In this document: positions 1-7,140 of the stretch, in pieces
Layout: each line of letters starts with the position of its first letter
How positions within the stretch are numbered: position 1 is the stretch's first letter
NCBI GenBank assembly: GCA_003518745.1
Contig: DOYB01000052.1
Coordinates: forward strand, 11,219 to 20,809
Length of the DNA: 9,591 nt
Direction: 5' to 3'
Source: Selenomonas sp.
GTDB taxonomy: Bacteria; Bacillota; Negativicutes; Selenomonadales; Selenomonadaceae
Translations under genes and position numbers: made by a program
The notes under the pieces: generated by a model
What the model saw: the letters and a program-made list of their open reading frames with translations, nothing else
Told to the model about the DNA's origin: nothing
Database searches by the model: none

Positions 1-206
1 GCAAGGGCCATGACCGCCGCTATGCCATCGATCCCACCAAAATTAAGAACGAACTCGGATGGGAACCGGAGACGAAATTCGAGAATGGCATCAAGGAAAC
101 AGTCAAGTGGTATCTGGAGAATAAAGCTTGGTGGGAAAATATAGTCAGCGGTGAATATCAGTCCTATTATGAGGAGATGTACGGGAGCCGGAAGGTACTG
201 CAATAA
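1..206 (+). CDS. rmlB: dTDP-glucose 4,6-dehydratase, C-terminal end (partial)
   Basis: Only the last 68 codons are present; the reading frame begins at base 3 and ends with TAA at 204-206. The visible tail contains GHDRRYAID, then ELGWEP and a TVKWYLEN-W segment, which is the characteristic C-terminus of RmlB. In this family the enzyme converts dTDP-glucose to dTDP-4-keto-6-deoxyglucose in the cytoplasm. That product is the entry point to dTDP-rhamnose and to dTDP-4-amino-4,6-dideoxy sugars. The catalytic and NAD-binding parts lie outside the window, so activity cannot be judged. The VioA-type aminotransferase gene further right would use this product, although the two genes are separated by an unrelated Uma2 gene and a reverse-strand gene. 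Confusion with another extended SDR sugar dehydratase is possible but unlikely given the tail. Confidence 0.9.
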   Translation, partial: KGHDRRYAIDPTKIKNELGWEPETKFENGIKETVKWYLENKAWWENIVSGEYQSYYEEMYGSRKVLQ

Positions 207-221
207 GGAGTGTGGGTACAC

Positions 222-788
222 ATGTCGAATTTAGCCTATCGGGAAGATGAGGATTATGAAATCATCAATGGCAGGATCGTCATGATGTCACCGCGCCCCT
301 CTGTCAATCACAATCGCGTCATAACCAATCTCTGCGGTATTTTTCAGAATTATCTCAGGGGGAAGAAATGCGAGGCATTTTTTGATGGTGTAGAGCTTCA
401 TTTAAGCGAAGACAACGTATTTGTTCCTGACGCGATGATTGTCTGCAATCAGGATATCATCCGGCAGAAAGGGATTTTCGGGGCACCGGATTTGGTGGTG
501 GAGGTGCTTTCCCCACGTACCGCCAAAAATGATTTCGGCGAAAAAAAGGATGTCTATGAAAAGTATGGTGTCAGGGAATACTGGATTGTCAACACCATGG
601 ACAAGTCGATTCAGGTCTATGTCCTGCGGGATGGAAAACTGCGGCTAGATAATATGTATCATGGATACTCGGCGGAGGACTGGGAGGAACTGACCGGGGA
701 GGAACAGACTGATAGCCTGATTTCTCTTAAGGTTTCCCTATATGATGATTTTGTTGTAGATGTCAATGAAGTGTTTGATAGGATATGA
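222..788 (+). CDS. Uma2 family (DUF820) PD-(D/E)XK nuclease-fold protein
   Basis: A 188-residue protein of normal length for the Uma2 family. Visible family landmarks are YEIINGRIV near residues 12-20, VPD with D70, PDLVVEVLSP with E94, a lysine pair at 108-109 and YEKYGVREYWIV at 113-123. D70, E94 and the following lysines are the expected metal-binding and catalytic positions of the restriction-endonuclease-like fold. I chose ATG 222 because an AAGGAG sits at 205-210, 11 nt upstream; the in-frame GTG at 210 lies inside that site and would have no site of its own. The gene begins 15 nt after the rmlB stop, so it may be read from the same transcript. The cellular role of Uma2 proteins is poorly defined, and nothing here links it to polysaccharide synthesis. 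It is probably a passenger gene. Confidence 0.85.
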   Translation: MSNLAYREDEDYEIINGRIVMMSPRPSVNHNRVITNLCGIFQNYLRGKKCEAFFDGVELHLSEDNVFVPDAMIVCNQDIIRQKGIFGAPDLVVEVLSPRTAKNDFGEKKDVYEKYGVREYWIVNTMDKSIQVYVLRDGKLRLDNMYHGYSAEDWEELTGEEQTDSLISLKVSLYDDFVVDVNEVFDRI

Positions 789-809
789 AACCAAGGACTA
801 TAAGGGGTC

Positions 810-1673
810 TCACTCAAAGAATGCCATTTTGCCGAGTCGGTAGGAGATGTACTTTACGGCATCGTCCAGAATGAAATGCAGAGCGGAAAGCGGTGCTCGG
901 TGTTCCATTGCGGCCTTGAGCTGCGTTTTCAAAAGGGCTATGCCGGCACCTTCGCTTTTTCCAAAGGTATCCAGCAGCCAGGGATTGTTGCGGTGAAAAA
1001 TGCCGGTATCATAGTAGCGATGGAAGCTCTGGCGAAGTGAAAGTTCGTGGGAGTGGTGTACCTTTGCGTCTGCGGCGTATTGGATTTCCCAGCCTGCGAT
1101 CAGCATTTTGGCCGCGACGTACATATCCTCGCTGACATTTGTTTCAGGAAATCCACCAATGGCCTGTAGGGCAGAGACCCGGTAGGCGGCAAAGGAATCG
1201 GACAGGAAGGCTGTACGTATACCGAGTTCTTTTCGATCGTCATAGCATTTGCGACGGCTCGTTTCCGGATAACTGAATTGACGCTGGAGGGCTGCCCCAA
1301 ATGAAGCTCCCTCGTGGGGGAGCTGACGGCCGTATGCGGCGCCTACTTTCTCATCGTGGAACGGTTCTGTGAGTTTTTCAAAGCTGTTATCATTATGGAG
1401 AAGGGCATCCTGTGTCATGAATATGACTATATCTACATCAGCGGCTACACGTGAAAAACCCATTTGACGTGTAAGGCCGTGATTGAACTCTTCACGACGT
1501 ATTTCCACGACCTCGAACCCATGCATTTTTGCATGGGTTCGAGTTTCGTCTGTTGATGCCGAATCAATCAACAGCTTACGCCGCAGGGGAAGCTGCTGCC
1601 TGTCAATTTGTTCCAAAAGCTTTTTAAATTGTGTGCCTGCGTTCATGGCAGGAATGATCAATCCCACGTTCAT
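810..1673 (-). CDS. Glycosyltransferase family 2, rhamnosyltransferase-like
   Basis: A 287-residue GT-A-fold glycosyltransferase without a signal peptide, probably acting at the inner face of the membrane on a lipid-linked glycan. Motifs in order: the N-terminal strand GLIIPAMNAG (residues 4-13), LLIDSASTDET (34-44), HGLTRQMG (65-72), MTQDA (86-90) at the nucleotide-sugar/metal site, SDSFAAYR (158-165) and GGFPE..VSEDMYVA (173-187) with the acidic pair expected for the catalytic base region. The TQDA form and overall length resemble RfbF/RfbG-like rhamnosyltransferases, but the donor sugar cannot be read from sequence. The start is ATG (complement of 1671-1673) with a GGGAG site about 9 nt upstream. 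The gene is transcribed away from the exporter operon from its own promoter and converges on the Uma2 gene. A perfect 14-bp hairpin lies inside codons 44-54. Confidence 0.88.
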   Translation of the reverse strand: MNVGLIIPAMNAGTQFKKLLEQIDRQQLPLRRKLLIDSASTDETRTHAKMHGFEVVEIRREEFNHGLTRQMGFSRVAADVDIVIFMTQDALLHNDNSFEKLTEPFHDEKVGAAYGRQLPHEGASFGAALQRQFSYPETSRRKCYDDRKELGIRTAFLSDSFAAYRVSALQAIGGFPETNVSEDMYVAAKMLIAGWEIQYAADAKVHHSHELSLRQSFHRYYDTGIFHRNNPWLLDTFGKSEGAGIALLKTQLKAAMEHRAPLSALHFILDDAVKYISYRLGKMAFFE

Positions 1674-1703
1674 GATGTGAACTCCCTTCTGTCTGTGTCT
1701 GTT

Positions 1704-1732
1704 ATTCTATCCCAAAAGACGTGGCTTTTCAA
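1704..1732 (-). promoter_or_regulatory. Sigma70-like promoter for the leftward glycosyltransferase gene
   Basis: Read on the minus strand, TTGAAA (1727-1732) is followed after exactly 17 nt by TAGAAT (1704-1709). Each box matches consensus at five of six positions. Transcription would start near 1697, giving a leader of about 24 nt that contains the GGGAG ribosome binding site before the ATG at 1673. Spacing and position are both right. No operator is obvious. Confidence 0.65.
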
Positions 1733-1742
1733 GCAGGGGAGA

Positions 1743-1776
1743 TTGCGTTTTGACATGGTTTCATGTATAATCTAAT
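1743..1776 (+). promoter_or_regulatory. Sigma70-like promoter for the rightward exporter/modification operon
   Basis: A perfect TATAAT lies at 1766-1771 with TTGCGT (1743-1748) 17 nt upstream. An alternative pairing is the perfect TTGACA at 1750-1755 with TCTAAT (1771-1776) at a short 15-nt spacing. Either would start transcription around 1778-1783, a short leader before the ATG at 1808. This position also argues against the upstream in-frame ATG at 1763, which overlaps the -10 box. It is the only clear promoter for the rightward genes between the start of this region and the window end. Confidence 0.6.
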
Positions 1777-1807
1777 GAGGGAATTTGGGATTAATTGGGG
1801 GATAGGT

Positions 1808-2617
1808 ATGCATTATGTACATGCACTGATGTCTCTTTTGCGTGAAATTGTCAGAAATCGAGCACTGCTCTGGCAGATGACAAAGAGAGATTTTAAGCAG
1901 AGATATGTTGGTTCTTTTTTGGGAATCCTTTGGGCATTTATCCAGCCTACAGTCACGGTCCTGGTGTTTTGGTTTGTGTTTCAGGTTGGCTTCAAGTCGC
2001 AGCCCGTTGATGATTTTCCCTTTATATTGTGGCTGATTTGTGGGATGATACCGTGGTTTTTTATTTCAGACAGCTTGACCGGTGCCACCAACGCCATTGT
2101 AGACAGCAGCTTTCTTGTAAAAAAGGTTGTCTTTCGCGTTGAGCTGCTGCCAATGGTTAAAATCATGTCTGCCTTGATGGTTCATGGCTTCTTTGTTCTG
2201 GTTATCTTCCTGATGTTTGCGGTATACGGATATTCACTGTCGATTTACAATATTCAATTTCTTTACTATACAGGAGCAATGTTCTGTCTGTGCCTTGGAA
2301 TATCCTGGCTTACGTCCGCGCTGACAGTTTTCTTGAGGGATGTTGGTCAGTTTGTTGCGATGATACTGCAACTGGCCTTTTGGGCAACTCCGATTTTCTG
2401 GAGCTTGAATATGATACCGGATGAGTATCACCTAATAATGAAGTTCAACCCTGCCTTCTATATTATCGATGGATATCGTCAGAGCTTCATTTACCATGAG
2501 TGGTTTTGGGAGCATATGACAATCACCGCGTATTTCTGGGGCGTTACGGCTGTGATGCTTTTTGTTGGGGCACTTGTATTCAAGCGTATGCGGCCTCATT
2601 TTGCGGATATGTTGTAA
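1808..2617 (+). CDS. wzm: Polysaccharide ABC-2 transporter permease (Wzm-like)
   Basis: A 269-residue integral membrane protein of the ABC-2 permease family, the normal size for Wzm/TagG-type exporters of lipid-linked O-antigen or similar polysaccharides. An amphipathic N-terminus contains the family segment KRDFKQRYVGSFLGILWAF (27-44). About six hydrophobic segments follow, near 36-60, 71-88, 117-142, 150-176, 182-203 and 238-257. The segment ATPIFWS (193-199) and the NPAFYIIDGYRQ region (214-225) are typical of this family. I chose ATG 1808 because GGGGG at 1797-1801 sits 6 nt upstream. The in-frame ATG at 1763 would lie upstream of the probable transcription start. The stop is followed 15 nt later by the ATPase gene, so the two subunits are co-translated partners. 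The exported glycan is not identifiable from this subunit. Confidence 0.9.
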   Translation: MHYVHALMSLLREIVRNRALLWQMTKRDFKQRYVGSFLGILWAFIQPTVTVLVFWFVFQVGFKSQPVDDFPFILWLICGMIPWFFISDSLTGATNAIVDSSFLVKKVVFRVELLPMVKIMSALMVHGFFVLVIFLMFAVYGYSLSIYNIQFLYYTGAMFCLCLGISWLTSALTVFLRDVGQFVAMILQLAFWATPIFWSLNMIPDEYHLIMKFNPAFYIIDGYRQSFIYHEWFWEHMTITAYFWGVTAVMLFVGALVFKRMRPHFADML

Positions 2618-2632
2618 GATAGGTGGAAATCT

Positions 2633-4036
2633 ATGACAAATGATATGGCAATAGAAATAAAAGGACTCTCAAAGGTATATCGTTTGTATGACCGTCCCGT
2701 TGATCGCTTGAAGGAGGCACTGCTTCCTTTTCATAAGCGATATAGCAGGGATTTTTATGCTTTAAGAGATATAAATCTTTCAATAAAAAAGGGCGAAACC
2801 GTGGGATTTATTGGTCAGAACGGCGCGGGAAAGTCCACTATACTAAAGGTCATAACAGGCGTTTTAACGCCCACCAGCGGTACGGTTGAGGTCAACGGAC
2901 GTATTGCTTCCCTTCTGGAGTTGGGTGCTGGGTTCAATCCGGAGATGACCGGTGTGGAAAATATCTATATGAACGGCGTTGTAATGGGACTCAGCCGGGA
3001 AGAGATGGATGCCAGACTGGATGATATAATTGCCTTTGCTGATATTGGCGATTTTATACATCAGCCGGTTAAGATGTATTCCAGTGGTATGTTTGCACGA
3101 GTCGCATTTGCTGTCAATGCCTTTGTGGAGCCGGATATCCTTATCGTGGATGAGGCACTTTCTGTGGGAGACTCTTTCTTTCAGGCGAAGTGCATGAATC
3201 GTATGAAGAGCATGTTGGATGATGGTGTGACAGTTTTGTTTGTTAGTCATGATTTGGTTGCTGTTCGTAATTTGTGCCAAAACGCAGTTCATATGGAACA
3301 TGGAGAGATAGTATTTAAGGGTAAAGCTGATGAGGTCGTGGAAGAGTATATCGCGGCGCGCATTCGCAGTCGTCAGTTTACGGAGGAAACAGCGACAGAC
3401 TCAGTACCAAAAGACCAGCCTGCATTAGAGAAAGTAAAAAGATTTTTACAAACAAATGAAGAATTCCAACGTAATGCAAGCTATCAGCGTGTACAGAATG
3501 GCAAGGTATCATTTGTCAATGTGGAATTATTGGACGAAGCAGGAAACAGTGTAAGAACGGTTTCTTATGGACAACGAGTGAAGCTATGCTGCACTATAAA
3601 AAGCGAGACGGATATTGAAATATTAACAGTGGGGTACCATATCAACAGCAAAGATGGTGTGGAGGTTATATATTCAGATAGCTGGCTAGACAGAAAGCCT
3701 TTTTTGCGACTGAAAAAAGGGCGTATCTATATTTTTGAATACAGTTTTTCTATTCGCTTATGTGCTGGTGACTATAACATAGGTGTAGTTATGTCAATTC
3801 CGTTAAGCGAAGTGGCTGGTGATGTTGAGACATGTGATGTTGTCCCATTAGCAATTCAATTTTCTGTGGCCGCAGATCCTTTGTATGTTATTTATGGTTG
3901 TGTACATTGGGACAATGAGTTTGAGCTATCGGAATATGATTTTGAAAAAGATGATTTGGCAGTGAGAATTGCTCGTGAAGACGAATTAGATTTGAGTAAC
4001 CTTGCAAATGTTAAATTTTTCGGTACGAGGAATTGA
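2633..4036 (+). CDS. wzt: Polysaccharide ABC transporter ATPase with C-terminal glycan-recognition domain (Wzt-like)
   Basis: A 467-residue protein in two parts. Residues 1-245 form a nucleotide-binding domain with Walker A GQNGAGKST (61-69), the LLELGAGFNPEMTG.EN segment (94-110) typical of Wzt/TagH ATPases, signature YSSGMFARVAFA (149-160), Walker B ILIVDE (169-174) and switch histidine H206 in VSHD. Residues from about 285 onward are a beta-rich domain corresponding to the Wzt C-terminal domain. In E. coli O8/O9a exporters that domain binds the terminal modification of the finished chain. The ATPase drives export together with the preceding permease. Sampled 60-base blocks fall from about 53% GC in the ATPase half to 28-32% after roughly position 3410, so the C-terminal half looks exchanged by recombination. 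The next gene starts 3 nt after the stop. Confidence 0.92.
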   Translation: MTNDMAIEIKGLSKVYRLYDRPVDRLKEALLPFHKRYSRDFYALRDINLSIKKGETVGFIGQNGAGKSTILKVITGVLTPTSGTVEVNGRIASLLELGAGFNPEMTGVENIYMNGVVMGLSREEMDARLDDIIAFADIGDFIHQPVKMYSSGMFARVAFAVNAFVEPDILIVDEALSVGDSFFQAKCMNRMKSMLDDGVTVLFVSHDLVAVRNLCQNAVHMEHGEIVFKGKADEVVEEYIAARIRSRQFTEETATDSVPKDQPALEKVKRFLQTNEEFQRNASYQRVQNGKVSFVNVELLDEAGNSVRTVSYGQRVKLCCTIKSETDIEILTVGYHINSKDGVEVIYSDSWLDRKPFLRLKKGRIYIFEYSFSIRLCAGDYNIGVVMSIPLSEVAGDVETCDVVPLAIQFSVAADPLYVIYGCVHWDNEFELSEYDFEKDDLAVRIAREDELDLSNLANVKFFGTRN

Positions 4037-4039
4037 TTT

Positions 4040-5242
4040 ATGAAGAAGTTATTGCTTTTGGGGGGATCCCATTACATTATTCCTGTAATTCAGGCAGCAC
4101 ACGATATGGGAATTTATGTAATAACCTGTGATTATTTGCCCGGTAATGTGGCTCATGCTTATGCAGATGAGTATCACAATGTCAGTATTGTAGAGCCTGA
4201 GCATGTATTAGAATTAGCGCGAAATTTATCGATTGATGGTATTATGTCTTTTGCAACAGATCCAGGCGTTGTGGTGGCTTCTTATGTGGCTGAGCAATTA
4301 AATATTCCAGGATGTCCATATGAATCGACGGTAATTTTGCAAAATAAGGATCTTTTCCGTTCATTCCTGCGAGATAATAATTTCCATACCCCTATGGCGA
4401 AATCATATCATGATGTGTTGCATGCACTGGAGGAAATACAGAAATTTTCCTTCCCGGTAATTGTCAAGCCGGTGGATTCAGCCGGCAGTAAAGGAGTCAG
4501 TAGGATTGATCAGATTGAGGATTTTGCAGATGCGTTTGAGCGTGCGATGGCAAATTCAAAATCGGGAAAGGTTATTATAGAAGAATTTATAGAACAGCGA
4601 GGACATTCGTCGGATACAGAATGCTTTTCTGTGAATGATGAATTGGTGTTTGCAAGTTTTAATTGTCAGTGTTTTGATAAAGAGGCAATAAATCCATATG
4701 TTCCATCAGCGTTTTATTGGCCGTCGGATATGCCATCGGAAATACAACGTGAATTGCGTTCGGAAATTCAACGCTTAATACGTATTCTGCATTTAGGGAC
4801 ATCGATTTATAATGTTGAAACGCGATGGGGAGTTGATGGTCATCCATATATCATGGAAATTTCTCCGAGAGGTGGAGGAAATCGTCTAGCCGAGATATTG
4901 AAAATGGCTTGTGGAACGGATTTGATAAGTAATAGTATTCGAGCAGCTTTGGGGATGACAGTTGATAAGATGGAGGATCCTGTTTATCAAGGGGTATGGG
5001 CAGAGTATATTGTTCATGGGCATCAGAATGGAGTCTTTCAGGATTTGGTGATTGAAGATTCGATTGCAAGACGATATTTGGTTGAGCGTGATTTGTGGGT
5101 AAAGCCTGGTGATTCAGTACATGAATTTACTGGAGCCAATCAAACATTAGGGACTTTAGTATTCCAATTTGATTCTGTTGAGCAAGCACAAAAGGCATTA
5201 ACCAATACGAGGGAATGGATTAAAATTTTTATAAAGACATAA
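4040..5242 (+). CDS. ATP-grasp domain ligase of unknown substrate
   Basis: A 400-residue cytoplasmic ATP-grasp enzyme. An N-terminal pre-ATP-grasp Rossmann-like domain begins KKLLLLGGSHYIIP. The ATP-grasp domain shows NKD with K103, VIVKPVDSAGSKGV (140-153) with K143 and the glycine loop, VIIEEFIEQ (178-186), NVETRWG (258-264) with E260, and IMEISPRGGGN (271-281) with E273, R277 and N281. These are the expected ATP- and magnesium-binding residues, so the enzyme should be active. The family joins a carboxylate, through an acyl phosphate, to an amine or thiol. No biotin-carboxylase or carbamoyl-phosphate partner domains are present. It starts 3 nt after wzt with a GAGG site at 4027-4030, so it belongs to the same operon. 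In this setting it may join an amino acid or short acid to an amino sugar or to the carrier protein; this is inference. Confidence 0.85.
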   Translation: MKKLLLLGGSHYIIPVIQAAHDMGIYVITCDYLPGNVAHAYADEYHNVSIVEPEHVLELARNLSIDGIMSFATDPGVVVASYVAEQLNIPGCPYESTVILQNKDLFRSFLRDNNFHTPMAKSYHDVLHALEEIQKFSFPVIVKPVDSAGSKGVSRIDQIEDFADAFERAMANSKSGKVIIEEFIEQRGHSSDTECFSVNDELVFASFNCQCFDKEAINPYVPSAFYWPSDMPSEIQRELRSEIQRLIRILHLGTSIYNVETRWGVDGHPYIMEISPRGGGNRLAEILKMACGTDLISNSIRAALGMTVDKMEDPVYQGVWAEYIVHGHQNGVFQDLVIEDSIARRYLVERDLWVKPGDSVHEFTGANQTLGTLVFQFDSVEQAQKALTNTREWIKIFIKT

Positions 5243-5286
5243 TTTATGGTGGTCAGATATTTGTATTTGTTTATGGTGCAGATAAC
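5243..5286 (+). repeat. Imperfect tandem direct repeat between the ATP-grasp and GNAT genes
   Basis: The segment TTTATGGTG followed by CAGATA occurs at 5243-5259 (with GT inserted between the two halves) and again at 5270-5284. The copies are 27 bp apart, begin right after the ATP-grasp stop codon and lie in very AT-rich DNA (about 23% GC over 5221-5280). It could be a decayed duplication left by recombination or a weak regulator site. No promoter was convincing here. Confidence 0.4.
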
Positions 5287-5327
5287 ATGGAATATTTTGG
5301 TTCGTGGTGTAAGAGGGAGTGAAGCAG

Positions 5328-5879
5328 ATGGTCAGTGAGGTGACTTTTTCTGACTATCCATATTCGCGTATGATGATGCGAAATTTATGTGATGAATCGG
5401 ATGAAATGAAGTGGAAAATCTTAGATTATCATAATCAAGATTTTGTATTAGCTTGCAGTATAGATACACGTCCTTATACTGTAGAAGGGCATAGGAAATT
5501 TTTACAAGCATTACCGAACTTGAAACGGAAGCACTATATAGCTTATTTTGATGGAAGGGCTGTTGGCAAGTTTAGTTATGAAATGGATGGAAATCATGTT
5601 ATAGATTCGGGAACATTTCTTTTTCATAAAGAGGATTTGATGACAGGTTTAGGACTCTTCTTTGAAATGTTTAGCACACGGTTTCTTTTTGAATGCATAA
5701 AAGCAGAATCATATGCTTTTAATGTCAGGAAAGATAATACGCCTATGCTGAGAGCTATGAAACGTATTGCACGCATGACACACACAGACGAAGTGAGTTG
5801 TTTTTTTGAAATTAGGAAAGACGAATTTGAAAACATAAAGAATAAAATGGATACATTGTTGCCATTTTGTTTGCCTTGA
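5328..5879 (+). CDS. GNAT-like N-acyltransferase, probable sugar-amine acyltransferase
   Basis: A 183-residue protein with the outline of a GNAT acetyltransferase: a central beta strand HYIAYFDGRAVGKFSYEMDG (69-88), a degenerate acyl-CoA loop TGLGLFFEMF (106-115) keeping the GxG part, and a late strand/helix AFNVRKDNTPMLRAMKRI (130-147) with the asparagine usual in this fold. It recalls PseH/RimJ-type enzymes that acylate nucleotide-activated amino sugars, but similarity is moderate. I chose ATG 5328 because GAGGGAG lies about 8 nt upstream; the in-frame GTG at 5319 overlaps that site. GC is low (about 37%), like the wzt 3' half and unlike the following gene. Placed just before a sugar aminotransferase gene, it most likely acylates the new amino group using acyl-CoA or the acyl carrier protein encoded nearby. 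Donor and acceptor are inferred. Confidence 0.7.
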   Translation: MVSEVTFSDYPYSRMMMRNLCDESDEMKWKILDYHNQDFVLACSIDTRPYTVEGHRKFLQALPNLKRKHYIAYFDGRAVGKFSYEMDGNHVIDSGTFLFHKEDLMTGLGLFFEMFSTRFLFECIKAESYAFNVRKDNTPMLRAMKRIARMTHTDEVSCFFEIRKDEFENIKNKMDTLLPFCLP

Positions 5880-5900
5880 AGATTGATGGGGGTAGTTGTT

Positions 5901-7037
5901 ATGGAAAAATTCGAGCCTTTTGCAAATCCTATCTACGTTACCTGTCCTGTCTTTCCGTCTATTGAGGAAGTGACGTCAAAGCTAGAGGAGATTTGGCGGG
6001 CGAAGTGGTTTACAAATAATGGTCCTCAACATCGCAAGTTGGAAGAGGAATTGACAGGCTATCTCAAGGTGCCATACCTTTCCTTGTTTAATAATGGAAC
6101 GATTGCTTTGATGGTGGCGTGTCAAAGCCTCCGTTTGATGGGAGATGTCATTACGACACCATTTACATTCGCGGCAACGCCCCATGTACTTTCGTGGAAC
6201 AATATCCGTCCAATTTTTTGCGATATTGATCCTGTCACGATGAATATTGATGCAAATAAGATTGAATCCATGATTACGCCGCAGACTACGGCGATTTTGG
6301 CGGTGCATGTATTTGGCACGCCCTGTGATGTAGAGAAGATTCAAGCTGTAGCGGACAAGTATGGTTTACGTGTGGTTTACGATGCGGCGCATGCTTTCGG
6401 TGAAGAAATTGATGGTCGTGGCATTGGTACTTTTGGGGATATTTCAATGATGAGTTTCCATGCTACAAAGCTCTATCACACTGTCGAAGGTGGCGCCTTG
6501 ATGCACAAGGATCCACATCTAAAGGAACGAATCGATCTCTTGAAAAATTTTGGCATCAAGAACGAGGAAGAGGTCGTAATGCCAGGTATCAATGGAAAGA
6601 TGAATGAAGTGCAGGCTGCTATTGGGCGAATTATGTTGGACTATATAGCAGATGAGCGCGAAAAGCGCATTGCCTTAGGGAAGGTCTACGATGAGGAATT
6701 GGGGGATGTTCCGGGCATTACGTTGATGCCTAAGGTAGAGGGGAATGTACGACTCAATCACCAATACTATGTAATTCGTATTGATGAAGAGGTGTTCGGT
6801 CATTCCCGTGATTATGTTTATGAGTCATTCAAGGAATACAATATCTATGCCCGCAAATATTTCCATCCTCTTTGCAGTGAATATACCTGCTACCGCCAGC
6901 TTTCTTCGGCAGCACTGGAAAAATTGCCTGTTGCGGTCAAGGTGGGGAAAGAAGTTCTTTCCATGCCGATGTACGGAGGATTGGAAGCGGATGACGTGAG
7001 GAAAATTTGTGGAATATTGAAGAACTTTCAAAAGTAA
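5901..7037 (+). CDS. DegT/DnrJ/EryC1/StrS sugar aminotransferase, VioA-type
   Basis: A 378-residue PLP-dependent nucleotide-sugar aminotransferase of normal family length. Visible are the N-terminal WFTNNGPQHRKLEEEL segment, FNNGT (63-67) for phosphate binding, TTPFTFAAT (85-93), VVYDAAHAFG (158-167) with the PLP-contacting aspartate, and SFHATKLYHTVEGGAL (185-200) with the Schiff-base lysine K190. The HATK..HT.EGG form matches VioA-like enzymes making dTDP-4-amino-4,6-dideoxyglucose rather than the FdtB/QdtB group, which carries a different lysine context. The expected reaction is glutamate-dependent amination of dTDP-4-keto-6-deoxyglucose from RmlB. I prefer ATG 5901, which has GGGGG 8 nt upstream; TTG 5883 and ATG 5886 are in-frame alternatives with poorer sites. 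GC returns to about 50% here. The exact sugar stereochemistry and C3/C4 choice cannot be proven from sequence. Confidence 0.88.
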   Translation: MEKFEPFANPIYVTCPVFPSIEEVTSKLEEIWRAKWFTNNGPQHRKLEEELTGYLKVPYLSLFNNGTIALMVACQSLRLMGDVITTPFTFAATPHVLSWNNIRPIFCDIDPVTMNIDANKIESMITPQTTAILAVHVFGTPCDVEKIQAVADKYGLRVVYDAAHAFGEEIDGRGIGTFGDISMMSFHATKLYHTVEGGALMHKDPHLKERIDLLKNFGIKNEEEVVMPGINGKMNEVQAAIGRIMLDYIADEREKRIALGKVYDEELGDVPGITLMPKVEGNVRLNHQYYVIRIDEEVFGHSRDYVYESFKEYNIYARKYFHPLCSEYTCYRQLSSAALEKLPVAVKVGKEVLSMPMYGGLEADDVRKICGILKNFQK

Positions 7038-7140
7038 GACGAATGGTATCCGGTTTATTTTAAGGAAATGTGTGCCTTGAAATGAAAAGGGGAATAACAC
7101 TGTGGTATATTCAACGTCCTAGTGGAAGGAGCAGCATAAA

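Noticed and set aside
789..809. Terminator between the convergent Uma2 and glycosyltransferase genes
   Set aside because: The 21-nt gap has no stem-loop with a T run on either strand.
2864..3301. Antisense open frame of 145 codons opposite the wzt ATPase domain
   Set aside because: It lies wholly opposite conserved Walker A to H-loop coding sequence, has no ribosome binding site and shows no recognisable motif; it is a shadow of the real gene.
4040..5242. Biotin carboxylase or carbamoyl-phosphate synthase identity for the ATP-grasp protein
   Set aside because: The ATP-grasp core is shared, but the length, the lack of partner domains and the sugar-cluster context do not fit either enzyme.
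5982..6344. Antisense open frame of 120 codons opposite the aminotransferase
   Set aside because: It is opposite conserved DegT family sequence and shows no motif or start signal of its own.
7103..7111. Extended -10-like TGGTATATT before the ACP gene
   Set aside because: No acceptable -35 box at 16-18 nt; TTGAAA at 7077-7082 is 23 nt away. An internal promoter is possible but not supported enough to annotate.
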